A stretch of 17,606 bases of DNA from JALRHH01 sp964638875 (GCA_964638875.1 CAZXBL010000020.1:1-17606), one strand, 5' to 3'; shown: positions 1 to 6,115, numbered from the stretch's first letter. Notes: generated from the sequence alone by a model not told the origin. Made by a program: numbers and translations.

Positions 1-2
1 CG

Positions 3-122
3 CTTCGGCACCACGTGCTACGCAAGAAGTGGATATATCAAACGCCTGGGCTGAGTATTGCAGTTACATATGGGATAGCAGCGGGTTCAGTGTTCTATAA
101 TAAGGGCAATGAAAGATCGTGA
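3..122 (+). CDS. Possible C-terminal end of an upstream gene (partial)
   Basis: This reading frame is open from the window edge to a TGA at 120-122 and encodes about 39 residues. It contains a basic stretch (LRKKW) followed by a moderately hydrophobic segment (LSIAVTYGIAAGSVFY), which could be the last membrane segment of a protein. It would overlap the start of the next gene by 14 nt. The other two forward frames are also open for part of this stretch, stopping at 52-54 and 98-100, so frame assignment is weak. Function unknown. Confidence 0.25.
   Translation, partial: LRHHVLRKKWIYQTPGLSIAVTYGIAAGSVFYNKGNERS
96..101 (+). promoter_or_regulatory. -10 box for the LD-carboxypeptidase gene
   Basis: A perfect TATAAT lies 7 nt before the ATG at 109, so transcription should begin at or next to the start codon, giving a leaderless mRNA. 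No SD sequence lies in the gap. No convincing -35 box is seen. Confidence 0.6.
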
Positions 123-1044
123 GTCATCGCCACTTCTCTGGCCACGCCTCCAGCCTGGAGATTGCGTACGAATTATCTCTCCTGCCAGTTTTCCTGAAGC
201 GGCTGATGTGGCCCGTCTTCAATCGGAACTCGAATCGTGGGGATTGGTCGTCGAGATCGGCGCTCATGTCTTCGATCAGTGGGGCTACATGGCCGGCACC
301 GATCAGGCCCGGCTCGCCGACCTGAACGCTGCCTTCCGTGATCCGAACGTGCGTGCCGTCTTCACCTCGCGGGGCGGGGCCGGCGCCTACCGGATCGCAG
401 GCTCGATCGACTTCGACGCTGTCCGAGCCGACCCGAAGCCACTAGTCGGCTTCAGCGACATCACCTACCTCCAACTCGCACTCTGGCGCGAGTGCCGGTT
501 GCCAACCATCCACGGTGCCGCCGTAGGTGTCGAGGCAAAGGCCTCGCTCCAGCGAATCCTGATGGACACCAAACTGGCGGTGCTGACCCGCGACCCGACG
601 GCGTACAGCGCCCGCATCCAAGTTGCCGGCGCAGCTTCCGGTCCACTCATCGGCGGCAACCTCTCATCGATCGCCCACATGGCTGGAGCGGGACTCCCCG
701 CGCTTGACGGAGCGATCCTGCTCCTAGAAGACAAGCGCGACATGGGGCTCGGCCGGGTCGACCGACAGCTCACCCAGCTCAAGCAAGCCGGAGCACTCGA
801 CAACCTTGCAGGCGTTGTTCTCGGACTCTTCACCGGTTTCGACGACTACGAGGACCGCGGCTGGACTTTGATCGATGTTCTCAAAGATCACTTCGCGCCA
901 CTCGGGGTTCCTGTGCTGGGTGGGCTCAACATCGGACACAACGGCATCGGTCCTGATGGCAAACCTGATCAGACCTGCGTCATCTTGGGGGAGACAGTCA
1001 GGATCGATGTCGAAGCCGGCACTCTCACGGGCCAAAGCCGCTAA
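109..1044 (+). CDS. LD-carboxypeptidase, peptidase family S66 (LdcA/MccF-like)
   Basis: The product (311 aa) matches the S66 serine peptidase family. Members remove D-Ala from peptidoglycan tetrapeptides (LdcA) or inactivate microcin C-type peptide-nucleotides (MccF). Seen in the sequence: the PGD..RIISPAS N-terminal strand, the RGG.GAYR segment near residue 88, a nucleophile elbow GFSDIT with Ser116, GGNLSSI near 182, Glu207 in LLLED, and His277 in IGHNG. Spacing fits the family's Ser-Glu-His triad and length is normal. There is no signal peptide, so it should be cytoplasmic. The coding sequence is visibly GC-rich compared with genes after 1500, suggesting transfer. It ends 8 nt before a convergent HTH gene. 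Peptidoglycan recycling and antibiotic-peptide immunity are both possible, and sequence alone does not separate them. Confidence 0.9.
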   Translation: MKDRESSPLLWPRLQPGDCVRIISPASFPEAADVARLQSELESWGLVVEIGAHVFDQWGYMAGTDQARLADLNAAFRDPNVRAVFTSRGGAGAYRIAGSIDFDAVRADPKPLVGFSDITYLQLALWRECRLPTIHGAAVGVEAKASLQRILMDTKLAVLTRDPTAYSARIQVAGAASGPLIGGNLSSIAHMAGAGLPALDGAILLLEDKRDMGLGRVDRQLTQLKQAGALDNLAGVVLGLFTGFDDYEDRGWTLIDVLKDHFAPLGVPVLGGLNIGHNGIGPDGKPDQTCVILGETVRIDVEAGTLTGQSR

Positions 1045-1052
1045 GCCCTAGG

Positions 1053-1475
1053 TCAACGCTCAGCCACGGGCGGTCGCATCTGCACCCCAGCCCGCAGCAG
1101 CGCCTGCCGCATCGTCTGGTACTTCCGATCGAACTTCGCTGCCACCTGGGCGATCGTCAGCCCGCTGCCGTACAGCTCGACGGCCTCCTCGACCTCGGCT
1201 TTGGTCAGCGGTTCTCGACGCGGGCGCATCACCCCGGCACGGTGCAAGTAGTGCCGCGCCGTCTCATGATGCACCCCAACCTCCCGAGCCAGCCCCTTCA
1301 CGGTGCCACCAGCCTCATACCGTTCGATGAGGTTGTTGAGTTCTCCAGCACTGAGACGTTTGTGCGATTGGCTCAGCTTGGTGACCACACTGGCCTCAGC
1401 CACCACAGGAGACGGTCTGGTTCCCTGTAGAACAGGGGCGGAGTAGTTTGAGAGGCATCTCCATAGGAGCACCAA
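1053..1475 (-). CDS. Tandem helix-turn-helix protein (recombinase-type HTH), cassette copy A
   Basis: This small basic protein (up to 140 aa) has two successive Hin/resolvase-like HTH units. The first, near residues 41-85, contains LIERYEAG and GLAREVGVHHETARHYL. The second, near 89-135, contains AVELYGSG and QVAAKFDRKYQTMRQALLRAGV. Similar tandem HTH units occur in actinobacterial proteins related to the C-terminal DNA-binding parts of site-specific recombinases (recollection). No catalytic recombinase domain is present, so it may be a domesticated DNA-binding remnant or small regulator. The start is uncertain: the long form uses TTG at 1475 with an AATAAT box 6 nt upstream, GTG at 1472 follows directly, and later GTGs exist. 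It is convergent with the S66 peptidase gene, equally GC-rich, and resembles the protein encoded at 14075-14500. Confidence 0.75.
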   Translation of the reverse strand: MVLLWRCLSNYSAPVLQGTRPSPVVAEASVVTKLSQSHKRLSAGELNNLIERYEAGGTVKGLAREVGVHHETARHYLHRAGVMRPRREPLTKAEVEEAVELYGSGLTIAQVAAKFDRKYQTMRQALLRAGVQMRPPVAER

Positions 1476-1487
1476 ATGTTAATTATT

Positions 1488-1508
1488 GGACGCTTAAGCG
1501 TCCTTTTT
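1488..1508 (+). terminator. Rho-independent terminator
   Basis: A perfect 16-nt palindrome (GGACGC TTAA GCGTCC) is followed by five T. It lies just outside the 5' end of the minus-strand HTH gene. It would therefore stop forward transcription from the peptidase gene only after reading antisense through the HTH gene, and it also insulates the DUF1428 promoter. Confidence 0.85.
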
Positions 1509-1521
1509 GTTTTACCTTAGG

Positions 1522-1530
1522 TGGTAAAAT
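1522..1530 (+). promoter_or_regulatory. Extended -10 promoter of the DUF1428 gene
   Basis: TGGTAAAAT fits the extended -10 form TGnTAnAAT. The expected start site is near 1537, giving a leader of about 30 nt that contains the SD sequence GGGG at 1555-1558. This is one of the few first genes here that is not leaderless. Confidence 0.6.
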
Positions 1531-1566
1531 ATAAAAGATACAACTTTAAAAAAAGGGGTAAATAAT

Positions 1567-1947
1567 ATGGCTAAATATATTGATGGATTTATACTCGTAG
1601 TGCCAAAAGGAAGAGAGGCAGAATACCAAAAAATGGCAGAAGAAGGTCGTGATTCGTGGATGAAGCACGGCGCGCTCCAGTATTTTGAATGCCGTGGGGA
1701 TGATCTGAAGCAACAAGAGATGGGTGATATGAAATCCCGCGCTTACAAAGAAATGGCTGGTGCGGGTGATGATGAAAACGTCTGGTTTTCTTTCATCGTT
1801 TTTGAATCTAAAGAACACCGAGAGGAAGTTAACGCCAAAGTTATGGCTGAAATGGATGAAGCGTACAGCGACCAGACTGACTTTGAAATGCCTAATGACA
1901 TGCAGAAAATGGCATACGGTGGCTTTGCAGTAGCAGTGGAGGGGTAG
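1567..1947 (+). CDS. DUF1428 family protein (YbaA-like)
   Basis: The product (126 aa) has the hallmarks of the DUF1428 family: an N-terminal YIDGFILVVPK strand, a mid-protein WMKHGALQYFEC segment, VWFSFIVFESKEHRE, and the closing DMQKMAYGGFAV region. The family forms a ferredoxin-like alpha/beta-barrel fold of unknown biochemical role and is usually cytoplasmic. Length is typical. The ATG at 1567 is preceded by an SD (GGGG, 8 nt spacing). The gene has its own promoter and appears monocistronic. It is the first of a run of single small genes of poorly characterised families. Base composition is distinctly lower in GC than the upstream cassette. Confidence 0.88.
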   Translation: MAKYIDGFILVVPKGREAEYQKMAEEGRDSWMKHGALQYFECRGDDLKQQEMGDMKSRAYKEMAGAGDDENVWFSFIVFESKEHREEVNAKVMAEMDEAYSDQTDFEMPNDMQKMAYGGFAVAVEG

Positions 1948-1971
1948 GATTGTTCTCCAGTTTGCTTATGC

Positions 1972-1999
1972 TTGCAATATAAGTACAGTTCACCATAAT
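1972..1999 (+). promoter_or_regulatory. Promoter of the unknown gene at 2007
   Basis: TTGCAA at 1972-1977 and CATAAT at 1994-1999 are separated by 16 nt. The -10 box ends 7 nt before the ATG, so the message should be leaderless. Confidence 0.55.
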
Positions 2000-2006
2000 A
2001 ATTTTC

Positions 2007-2696
2007 ATGAGCAATACTATTGTCGAAGATTTGGAATTTAAGAGTGCTTTATTTAGCCCAGAACCCTATAGTGACGAAGGGGAAGCGGATGGGCTACCAA
2101 CACTAAGCGAAGTTGGTATCGACCAGGAATTACAGCACCGGAACTGGCAAGCTGAAAAGGCAGGTCGTCAACTGGTAGGGCTTGAGAGCGAGGGTGTTGA
2201 TAGCTATGGGTATACGGTTTATAGAGATTTACTAGAGGAAGACGAGCTTCCTGACGCGGTTTACCTTGATCCTCGTTGTTTCCTGCGAGAAACGAATTTG
2301 ATTGATGTGTTAGAAGCGGCTGCAAATGTGGCGATTGATTACGAGGAAATTCGGATGATTGCCCCAATTGTAAAAGGCATGATACATACTGCACAAAGTA
2401 GTCACTTTAGTGGAGACAAAATGCGTAAGTACATGCCAACAGTTATGCGATCCGCCGACATTAACTCGATCCAACCTTATGTTGATTTTATAAATGGCAA
2501 CACACTCAAGGGACTAGAAGAATCAAGAGATATACTTAAAGAGATGGCGCATGCCGTTCAGGCACTTCCTGAAAAAGGAGTCCACCGAGACGACCCAGGT
2601 CTACGTCGTCTCGATAAGCAGATTTTGTTAGAAAATATTGGTCAAGCATGGATCCGTAAGGGTATGCCCATAGCGGAAATTGATTGGCTCCCATAA
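2007..2696 (+). CDS. Hypothetical protein, unrecognised
   Basis: This 229-residue acidic protein is not one I recognise. The N-terminal third is rich in Glu and Asp (for example EPYSDEGEADG and LLEEDELPDAVYLD). The middle and C-terminal parts look helical (VLEAAANVAIDYEEIR, GLEESRDILKEMAHAVQAL). It has no signal peptide, membrane segment, cysteine pair or nucleotide-binding motif that I can see, so it is probably a soluble cytoplasmic protein. The ATG at 2007 is supported by a -10 box 7 nt upstream. It appears monocistronic, with independent promoters on both sides. Its base composition matches neighbours after 1500. Confidence 0.75.
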   Translation: MSNTIVEDLEFKSALFSPEPYSDEGEADGLPTLSEVGIDQELQHRNWQAEKAGRQLVGLESEGVDSYGYTVYRDLLEEDELPDAVYLDPRCFLRETNLIDVLEAAANVAIDYEEIRMIAPIVKGMIHTAQSSHFSGDKMRKYMPTVMRSADINSIQPYVDFINGNTLKGLEESRDILKEMAHAVQALPEKGVHRDDPGLRRLDKQILLENIGQAWIRKGMPIAEIDWLP

Positions 2697-2750
2697 GAGG
2701 ATATGACTACTAAACTAGTGTCTTAGTTAACATAAAAATTGACTAAAGTT

Positions 2751-2759
2751 TGTTACATT
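2751..2759 (+). promoter_or_regulatory. Extended -10 promoter of the reductase-like gene
   Basis: TGTTACATT fits TGnTAnnnT. It ends 7 nt before the ATG at 2767 and there is no SD in between, which predicts leaderless translation. Confidence 0.55.
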
Positions 2760-2766
2760 ACGACTC

Positions 2767-3372
2767 ATGAGGAAAATAATAGTTCTGAGTTTTGTCAGTC
2801 TTGATGGCGTAATGCAAGCACCGGGTGGGCCAGAAGAGGACACCTCCGGCGGTTTTAAATACGGGGGCTGGACCTTCCCTTATTTTGACGATTTTTCTGG
2901 CAATATAATGAACGAGCAAATGCGCATGCCATTTGATTTGCTGCTTGGTGAAAAGACATATGATATCTTTGCTGGTTACTGGCCACACCAAAGCGGCGAC
3001 ATCCCAGCAGGAGTTTTCAACAAAGCCACAAAGTATGTCGTCTCGGATTCATCACCAGAATTGACCTGGGAAAACTCGGTACTTATTGAAGGTGACGTAG
3101 CCGCAAAGCTAAAAGAGCTTAAACAGCAAGACGGACCGATGCTGCAGGTTCATGGTAGCGGTAATATGATCCAAACTTTGCTTCAGAATGATCTCGTCGA
3201 CGAACTATGGCTAAAGATATTTCCTGTAACACTTGGCAACGGAAAGCGTCTATTTGCAGAGGGGACAATGCCGGCTGCGTTCGAGCTAATGGAATCCAAA
3301 ACTACACCAAGCGGTGTAATCTTCGCGAATTACAAAAGAGCTGGGGAAGTTAAGACTGGCTCATTCGCTTGA
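2767..3372 (+). CDS. Dihydrofolate reductase family protein (RibD C-terminal-like)
   Basis: The product (201 aa) belongs to the RibD-C/DHFR-fold superfamily, often annotated YyaP/YwjB-like. Visible features are the N-terminal strand with SLDGVMQAPGGPEED, a LLLGEKTYDIFAGYWP segment near residue 57-72, the NAD(P)H-binding region LQVHGSGNMIQTLLQNDLVDELWL near 126-150, and FPVTLGNGKRLF. Members are probable NAD(P)H-dependent reductases of unknown substrate. This is not the canonical FolA and is not fused to a deaminase domain, so it should not be assumed to make folate or riboflavin. Length is typical. Its 3' end overlaps the convergent DUF1697 gene by 23 bp. Confidence 0.88.
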   Translation: MRKIIVLSFVSLDGVMQAPGGPEEDTSGGFKYGGWTFPYFDDFSGNIMNEQMRMPFDLLLGEKTYDIFAGYWPHQSGDIPAGVFNKATKYVVSDSSPELTWENSVLIEGDVAAKLKELKQQDGPMLQVHGSGNMIQTLLQNDLVDELWLKIFPVTLGNGKRLFAEGTMPAAFELMESKTTPSGVIFANYKRAGEVKTGSFA

Positions 3373-3892
3373 GAATACGCTGAACAGTTAGCGGTGTGCG
3401 TGAAGTAATATTTTTACCAAACTGCTTTTCTAGCCAAGTCATCAAGTCAGTGGTCTTCATAACTGTGTTGTCTGTAACGGTAAATAAAGTATTGTTGGCG
3501 TATCCAACTACTTTGTAAGGTTTGCCCTCTGGCTGGAAAGGTAGGCTAAAGCCTGGTTGAGTCGGGTGCTGAAAGAATGTGACTAGTAGGTATGAACTGT
3601 TACTATGGGTAACTCCGGCAAAAGGATCTGAGTCTAGGATCTTCTGTAGCTGTTGCTGGCTTCTCACAATAGTAGTTGCTTGGAAGCCGAGCATCTCAGG
3701 CCAAGCGGCTTCTATTAACTGTTCTAGCTTGCGTACATTACTTTCACTGGATTCAAAGATTACATTTCCACTGGATATGACAGATTCCACACTAGAAAAA
3801 CTGAGTGATTCCAGAACACCACGTAGTTTTTCGTTTGTTTTATGAGGGTCACCTGGACCAATACCCCGAATTAGGGCAACATATTTAGTCAT
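3350..3892 (-). CDS. DUF1697 family protein
   Basis: The product is about 180 aa from the ATG at 3892. It shows DUF1697 hallmarks: the N-terminal KYVALIRGIG, the central SVISSGNVIFES segment and a DPFAG block near residue 93. The typical C-terminal region ending in NITSRTPLTVQRIL is also present. Function is unknown; the family is cytoplasmic and widespread. A GTG two codons upstream is in frame, but a TATACT box at 3904-3899 (minus strand) ends 6 nt before the ATG at 3892, so the ATG as a leaderless start is preferred. The 3' end overlaps the reductase-like gene in a convergent arrangement, and the 5' end is divergent from the DUF1801 gene. Confidence 0.87.
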   Translation of the reverse strand: MTKYVALIRGIGPGDPHKTNEKLRGVLESLSFSSVESVISSGNVIFESSESNVRKLEQLIEAAWPEMLGFQATTIVRSQQQLQKILDSDPFAGVTHSNSSYLLVTFFQHPTQPGFSLPFQPEGKPYKVVGYANNTLFTVTDNTVMKTTDLMTWLEKQFGKNITSRTPLTVQRILKRMSQS

Positions 3893-3898
3893 ACTCAC

Positions 3899-3904
3899 AG
3901 TATA
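3899..3904 (-). promoter_or_regulatory. -10 box of the DUF1697 gene
   Basis: On the minus strand this reads TATACT and ends 6 nt before the ATG at 3892, so the transcript should start at or beside the start codon. Confidence 0.5.
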
Positions 3905-3935
3905 GTGGGTTTTATCTTTATCGCTAGCGACAGCC

Positions 3936-3944
3936 TGGTATGAT
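3936..3944 (+). promoter_or_regulatory. Extended -10 promoter of the DUF1801 gene
   Basis: TGGTATGAT fits the extended -10 consensus and ends 7 nt before the ATG at 3952. It decides the start: the longer frame opening at 3940 begins inside the promoter itself. Confidence 0.6.
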
Positions 3945-3951
3945 TATTAGT

Positions 3952-4350
3952 ATGAAGACACAGCCAACCGGTGTAAGCGTAGAGTCGTTTCTACAGACCG
4001 TCAGCGCACAAAGACGCAAAGAAGCTCATGTTTTGATTGAGATGATGCAGGCAATCTCTGGTGAAAAACCATATATGTGGGGATCAAGCATCATTGGATT
4101 TGGATCAATGCATTATAAATATGATTCTGGACGTGAGGGCGATATGCCATTACTTGCTTTTAGCCCACGTAAAGCGAGCCTAACAGTGTACTTTGAGGGT
4201 TTTGATAAGTATGCTGATGAGTTGACAATACTCGGCAAACACAAGAGCAGCGTATCTTGTTTATACATAAATAAACTCGATGATATAAAACTGGACGTAC
4301 TGCGTGTGATGCTGGAGAAGTCATTTATCAAAAACTCTAAAAAACCTTGA
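3952..4350 (+). CDS. DUF1801 family protein (YdhG-like)
   Basis: The product (132 aa from 3952) matches DUF1801. The conserved blocks seen are RRKEAHVLIEMMQ in the first third, KPYMWGSSIIGFG near residues 45-57, and the strand pair around LLAFSPRKASLTVYF. Family members have a YdhG-like fold with no established reaction and are cytoplasmic. Length is normal. The start at 3952 is chosen because the extended -10 sits immediately upstream. It stops with TGA and the next gene's -35 overlaps its end. The gene is divergent from DUF1697 and appears to be its own transcription unit. Confidence 0.87.
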   Translation: MKTQPTGVSVESFLQTVSAQRRKEAHVLIEMMQAISGEKPYMWGSSIIGFGSMHYKYDSGREGDMPLLAFSPRKASLTVYFEGFDKYADELTILGKHKSSVSCLYINKLDDIKLDVLRVMLEKSFIKNSKKP

Positions 4351-4376
4351 TTTTAATATTTTTGTTAAGTTAAAAT
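4347..4376 (+). promoter_or_regulatory. Promoter of the CxC...C protein gene
   Basis: TTGATT at 4347-4352 and TAAAAT at 4371-4376 are separated by 18 nt. The -10 box ends 7 nt before the ATG at 4384, a leaderless arrangement. Confidence 0.55.
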
Positions 4377-4383
4377 TTAGAAT

Positions 4384-4782
4384 ATGAAGTTGCTCCCCGA
4401 AGAACGCAAGCAAATCGAGAACGAGATGCTCTTTAGGCGTGCTAATGAAAAAGTTGGGACTGACTTAGACGAACTGGATAAGTTACATATTGCTGATGGC
4501 AATCCCCACCTTTTAAGGGACGACAACTTGCTGCTGGATTTTAAATGTGAGTGTTCCGATGAGAACTGCGAGGTAAGGGTACCAATGAGGCTCAGCCATT
4601 ACAGGAAACTGCATCTAGACCGCAGTACTTTTATTATTAAGCCAAACCACGAACTGAAATCAATAGAAAAAGTAATTGAAGTATCTGACACCCATAGCGT
4701 GGTCAAAAAAAATAATGTCACTGCCGAACCTAGGCTGGACGCAGATTTTAATAAAACAGATCTTGATAATTCAGCTCGGTAG
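4384..4782 (+). CDS. Small CxC-x4-C protein, uncharacterised family
   Basis: This 132-residue protein has an N-terminal helix (EMLFRRANEKV, residues 15-25). A compact domain near residues 53-100 follows, with FKCECSDENCE, PMRLSHYRKLH and a FIIKPNHE turn. The closing VIEVSDTHSVVKK strand completes a pattern I recognise from many small uncharacterised proteins in actinobacteria and environmental bacteria (typically FxCECxxxxC...PGHE...V.EKHD...VVEK). The three closely spaced cysteines could bind a metal, but no fourth Cys is close by; a His in the NHE turn could complete the site. Function unknown. The start is fixed by the -10 box. The C-terminal tail of about 30 residues is polar and probably disordered. 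Confidence 0.75.
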   Translation: MKLLPEERKQIENEMLFRRANEKVGTDLDELDKLHIADGNPHLLRDDNLLLDFKCECSDENCEVRVPMRLSHYRKLHLDRSTFIIKPNHELKSIEKVIEVSDTHSVVKKNNVTAEPRLDADFNKTDLDNSAR

Positions 4783-4870
4783 TCAATTGGCGTAAGATTT
4801 ATAGCTGGGCAAAGTGTCCGTTAATGACGCTTATGTCTGTAAGCTATTTAGCAGCGTGTTCCTGATAACA

Positions 4871-4898
4871 TTGGTACCATTACCTCTGTTTGTAATAA
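4871..4898 (+). promoter_or_regulatory. Tentative promoter of the 161-aa gene
   Basis: TTGGTA at 4871-4876 and TAATAA at 4893-4898 are 16 nt apart. The start site would be near 4905, with an SD-like GAGGG just before the ATG at 4912. The match is weaker than at other promoters here. Confidence 0.3.
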
Positions 4899-4911
4899 GA
4901 GAAGAGGGTAG

Positions 4912-5397
4912 ATGAGACCTGGTGAAATTGTTCATAATGCTTTTGAAGTATCACAAAGGGCCGCGCCGATTGTTGAGGGTCTTTTTTGGACACCTCCCCG
5001 AATGGCGGGGGCTGTGTTCTTGGTTGCAAAACAAGTAGTAACTGATTCAGTGAAGGTGGTTAGACCCAGGACAAGCCAAGAGCTTGCAAGGGATTTGGCA
5101 GGAGCGCACGTAAAAGAAGAGGCAGACGAGGCTTTAGAAAAAATAAGGATCGGACGTCAGACACATATCCCAGAAATTGTATCTGAGGGGAGGACCGACT
5201 TGGCTAAGGTCGTTATAAAAGCTGGAGAGGCAGAAACTGTGCCCTGGAAGGACACAGACCAGGTTATAGAAATGGCAAAAGGGGCAAAGGTTGACCCTGG
5301 CTGTGTTAAAGGCAATGAACGCGAAAGGCTGGAAAGCGTCCTCGAAAGGCATGACGTGGTTGAGGATATGTCCATATACAAGGAAAATAAGCTATAA
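4912..5397 (+). CDS. Hypothetical protein, unrecognised
   Basis: This 161-residue protein is not one I recognise. The first 45 residues include a weakly hydrophobic stretch (PPRMAGAVFLVAKQVVTDSV), too polar for a confident membrane segment. The rest is charged and probably helical (ELARDLAGAHVKEEADEALEKI; RERLESVLERHDVVED). One cysteine is present and no catalytic motif is visible. The ATG has an SD-like GAGGG 5-9 nt upstream. Its TAA stop lies inside a TATAAT box that probably drives tRNA-Cys, so the gene and the tRNA are packed together. Whether it is always made is uncertain, but its frame is clean and codon use fits its neighbours. Confidence 0.65.
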   Translation: MRPGEIVHNAFEVSQRAAPIVEGLFWTPPRMAGAVFLVAKQVVTDSVKVVRPRTSQELARDLAGAHVKEEADEALEKIRIGRQTHIPEIVSEGRTDLAKVVIKAGEAETVPWKDTDQVIEMAKGAKVDPGCVKGNERERLESVLERHDVVEDMSIYKENKL

Positions 5398-5398
5398 T
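5393..5398 (+). promoter_or_regulatory. -10 box of tRNA-Cys
   Basis: TATAAT here overlaps the stop codon of the upstream gene and is followed by CTGA, giving the same 10-nt string (TATAATCTGA) found before tRNA-Leu at 5977. A second weaker TATAAG at 5411-5416 lies within a 6-bp inverted repeat (TACGCT/AGCGTA) nearer the tRNA. Confidence 0.45.
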
Positions 5399-5425
5399 CT
5401 GACGGTACGCTATAAGCGTATCTGA

Positions 5426-5499
5426 GGCGCCGTGGCCGAGTGGTTAGGCAGGGGTCTGCAAAACCTCGTACACCGGTTCAATTCCGGTCGGTGCCTCCA
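5426..5499 (+). tRNA. tRNA-Cys (anticodon GCA)
   Basis: The cloverleaf is complete. The acceptor stem GGCGCCG pairs with CGGTGCC, with one G-U pair. The anticodon arm is GGGGT-CTGCAAA-ACCTC, with anticodon GCA at 5458-5460. The T-arm contains GGTTCAATTCC. The discriminator base is T, the usual cysteine identity base, and the CCA end is encoded. Confidence 0.96.
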
Positions 5500-5515
5500 A
5501 TTGTATGCTTAGGAA

Positions 5516-5549
5516 AGAGTCTTGCTTCACCAGAAGCAGGGCTCTTTTT
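5516..5549 (+). terminator. Rho-independent terminator after tRNA-Cys
   Basis: A 13-bp stem with a few G-U pairs (AGAGTCTTGCTTC / GAAGCAGGGCTCT), an ACCA loop and a following T-run. It lies 17 nt beyond the tRNA. Confidence 0.85.
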
Positions 5550-5555
5550 ATGTCG

Positions 5556-5564
5556 TGGTAAAAT
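5556..5564 (+). promoter_or_regulatory. Extended -10 promoter of the Nudix gene
   Basis: TGGTAAAAT fits the extended -10 consensus and ends 6 nt before the GTG at 5571, which supports that GTG as a leaderless start. Confidence 0.6.
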
Positions 5565-5570
5565 GACAGC

Positions 5571-5981
5571 GTGAAAAAAATTGAACTAGCAGGCTGTGTA
5601 ATCCTTGATGACTACAATCGTATTTTGTTGTTGCACCGGAGTACCGAACAGCTATCACAATGGGAATTACCAGGTGGGAAAGTAGAGTCAGATGAAACCT
5701 CAGAAGCAGCCGCAGTCAGGGAAATTAAAGAAGAACTAGGTGTTGACGTTAGACTGACGAAATCGCTTGGAAACGGCGAATTTCAAACTGAAGAAAAAGA
5801 ATACCGCTATACATGGTTTCAAGCAGTTATAACAGCTGGTGAAGCCGAATTACATGAACCGGATACCTTTGACGACTTAGAATACTTTGAGGTGGAAGAA
5901 TTACTCAGTCTGGCCCTTTCTCAAAACATGCAAGTCCTACTTGAGAAGTTATTCTCCGGAGAAGTCAGCTTTATAGTATAA
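5571..5981 (+). CDS. Nudix hydrolase (MutT-like)
   Basis: This 136-residue protein carries a perfect Nudix box at about residues 35-57: G-x5-E-x7-REIKEELGV, where the Glu residues bind Mg2+. Nudix enzymes hydrolyse nucleoside diphosphate derivatives. The short length, the N-terminal AGCVILDD strand, the QWELPGG sequence and the EYFEVEELLSL tail fit the MutT-type subgroup that sanitises oxidised nucleotides. The substrate cannot be read from the sequence. The GTG start is favoured by the extended -10 just upstream, and there is no SD. The gene lies between tRNA-Cys and tRNA-Leu and its stop codon lies inside the tRNA-Leu -10 box. Confidence 0.92.
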   Translation: MKKIELAGCVILDDYNRILLLHRSTEQLSQWELPGGKVESDETSEAAAVREIKEELGVDVRLTKSLGNGEFQTEEKEYRYTWFQAVITAGEAELHEPDTFDDLEYFEVEELLSLALSQNMQVLLEKLFSGEVSFIV

Positions 5982-5982
5982 T
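5977..5982 (+). promoter_or_regulatory. -10 box of tRNA-Leu
   Basis: TATAAT overlaps the Nudix stop codon and is followed by CTGA, as at tRNA-Cys. Predicted transcription start is about 9 nt before the mature tRNA. Confidence 0.5.
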
Positions 5983-5997
5983 CTGAGGGTTAATTCC

Positions 5998-6085
5998 GGG
6001 CGAGTGGCGGAATTGGTATACGCGACGGACTTAAAATCCGTTGGTTGAATAAACCTTGTGGGTTCAAGTCCCACCTCGCCCACCA
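5998..6085 (+). tRNA. tRNA-Leu (anticodon UAA)
   Basis: This is a class II tRNA with a long variable arm. The acceptor stem GGGCGAG pairs perfectly with CTCGCCC. The anticodon arm is ACGGA-CTTAAAA-TCCGT, with TAA at 6032-6034. The T-arm contains GGGTTCAAGTCCC. The discriminator is A and the CCA end is encoded. It reads UUA codons. Confidence 0.97.
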
Positions 6086-6092
6086 TTAAAAC

Positions 6093-6115
6093 AACTCCTA
6101 GGAAGGAGTTTTTTT
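6093..6115 (+). terminator. Rho-independent terminator after tRNA-Leu
   Basis: AACTCC and GGAGTT form a 6-bp stem followed by an uninterrupted T-run, 7 nt after the tRNA. Confidence 0.85.

Noticed and set aside
465..1035. Open frames opposite the S66 peptidase (465-833 and 724-1035, minus strand)
   Set aside because: They are shadow frames caused by high GC, with low-complexity Ser/Pro/Arg-rich composition and no motif.
3940..3951. ATG at 3940 as the DUF1801 start
   Set aside because: It lies inside the extended -10 box, so it would not be in the transcript; 3952 is the leaderless start.
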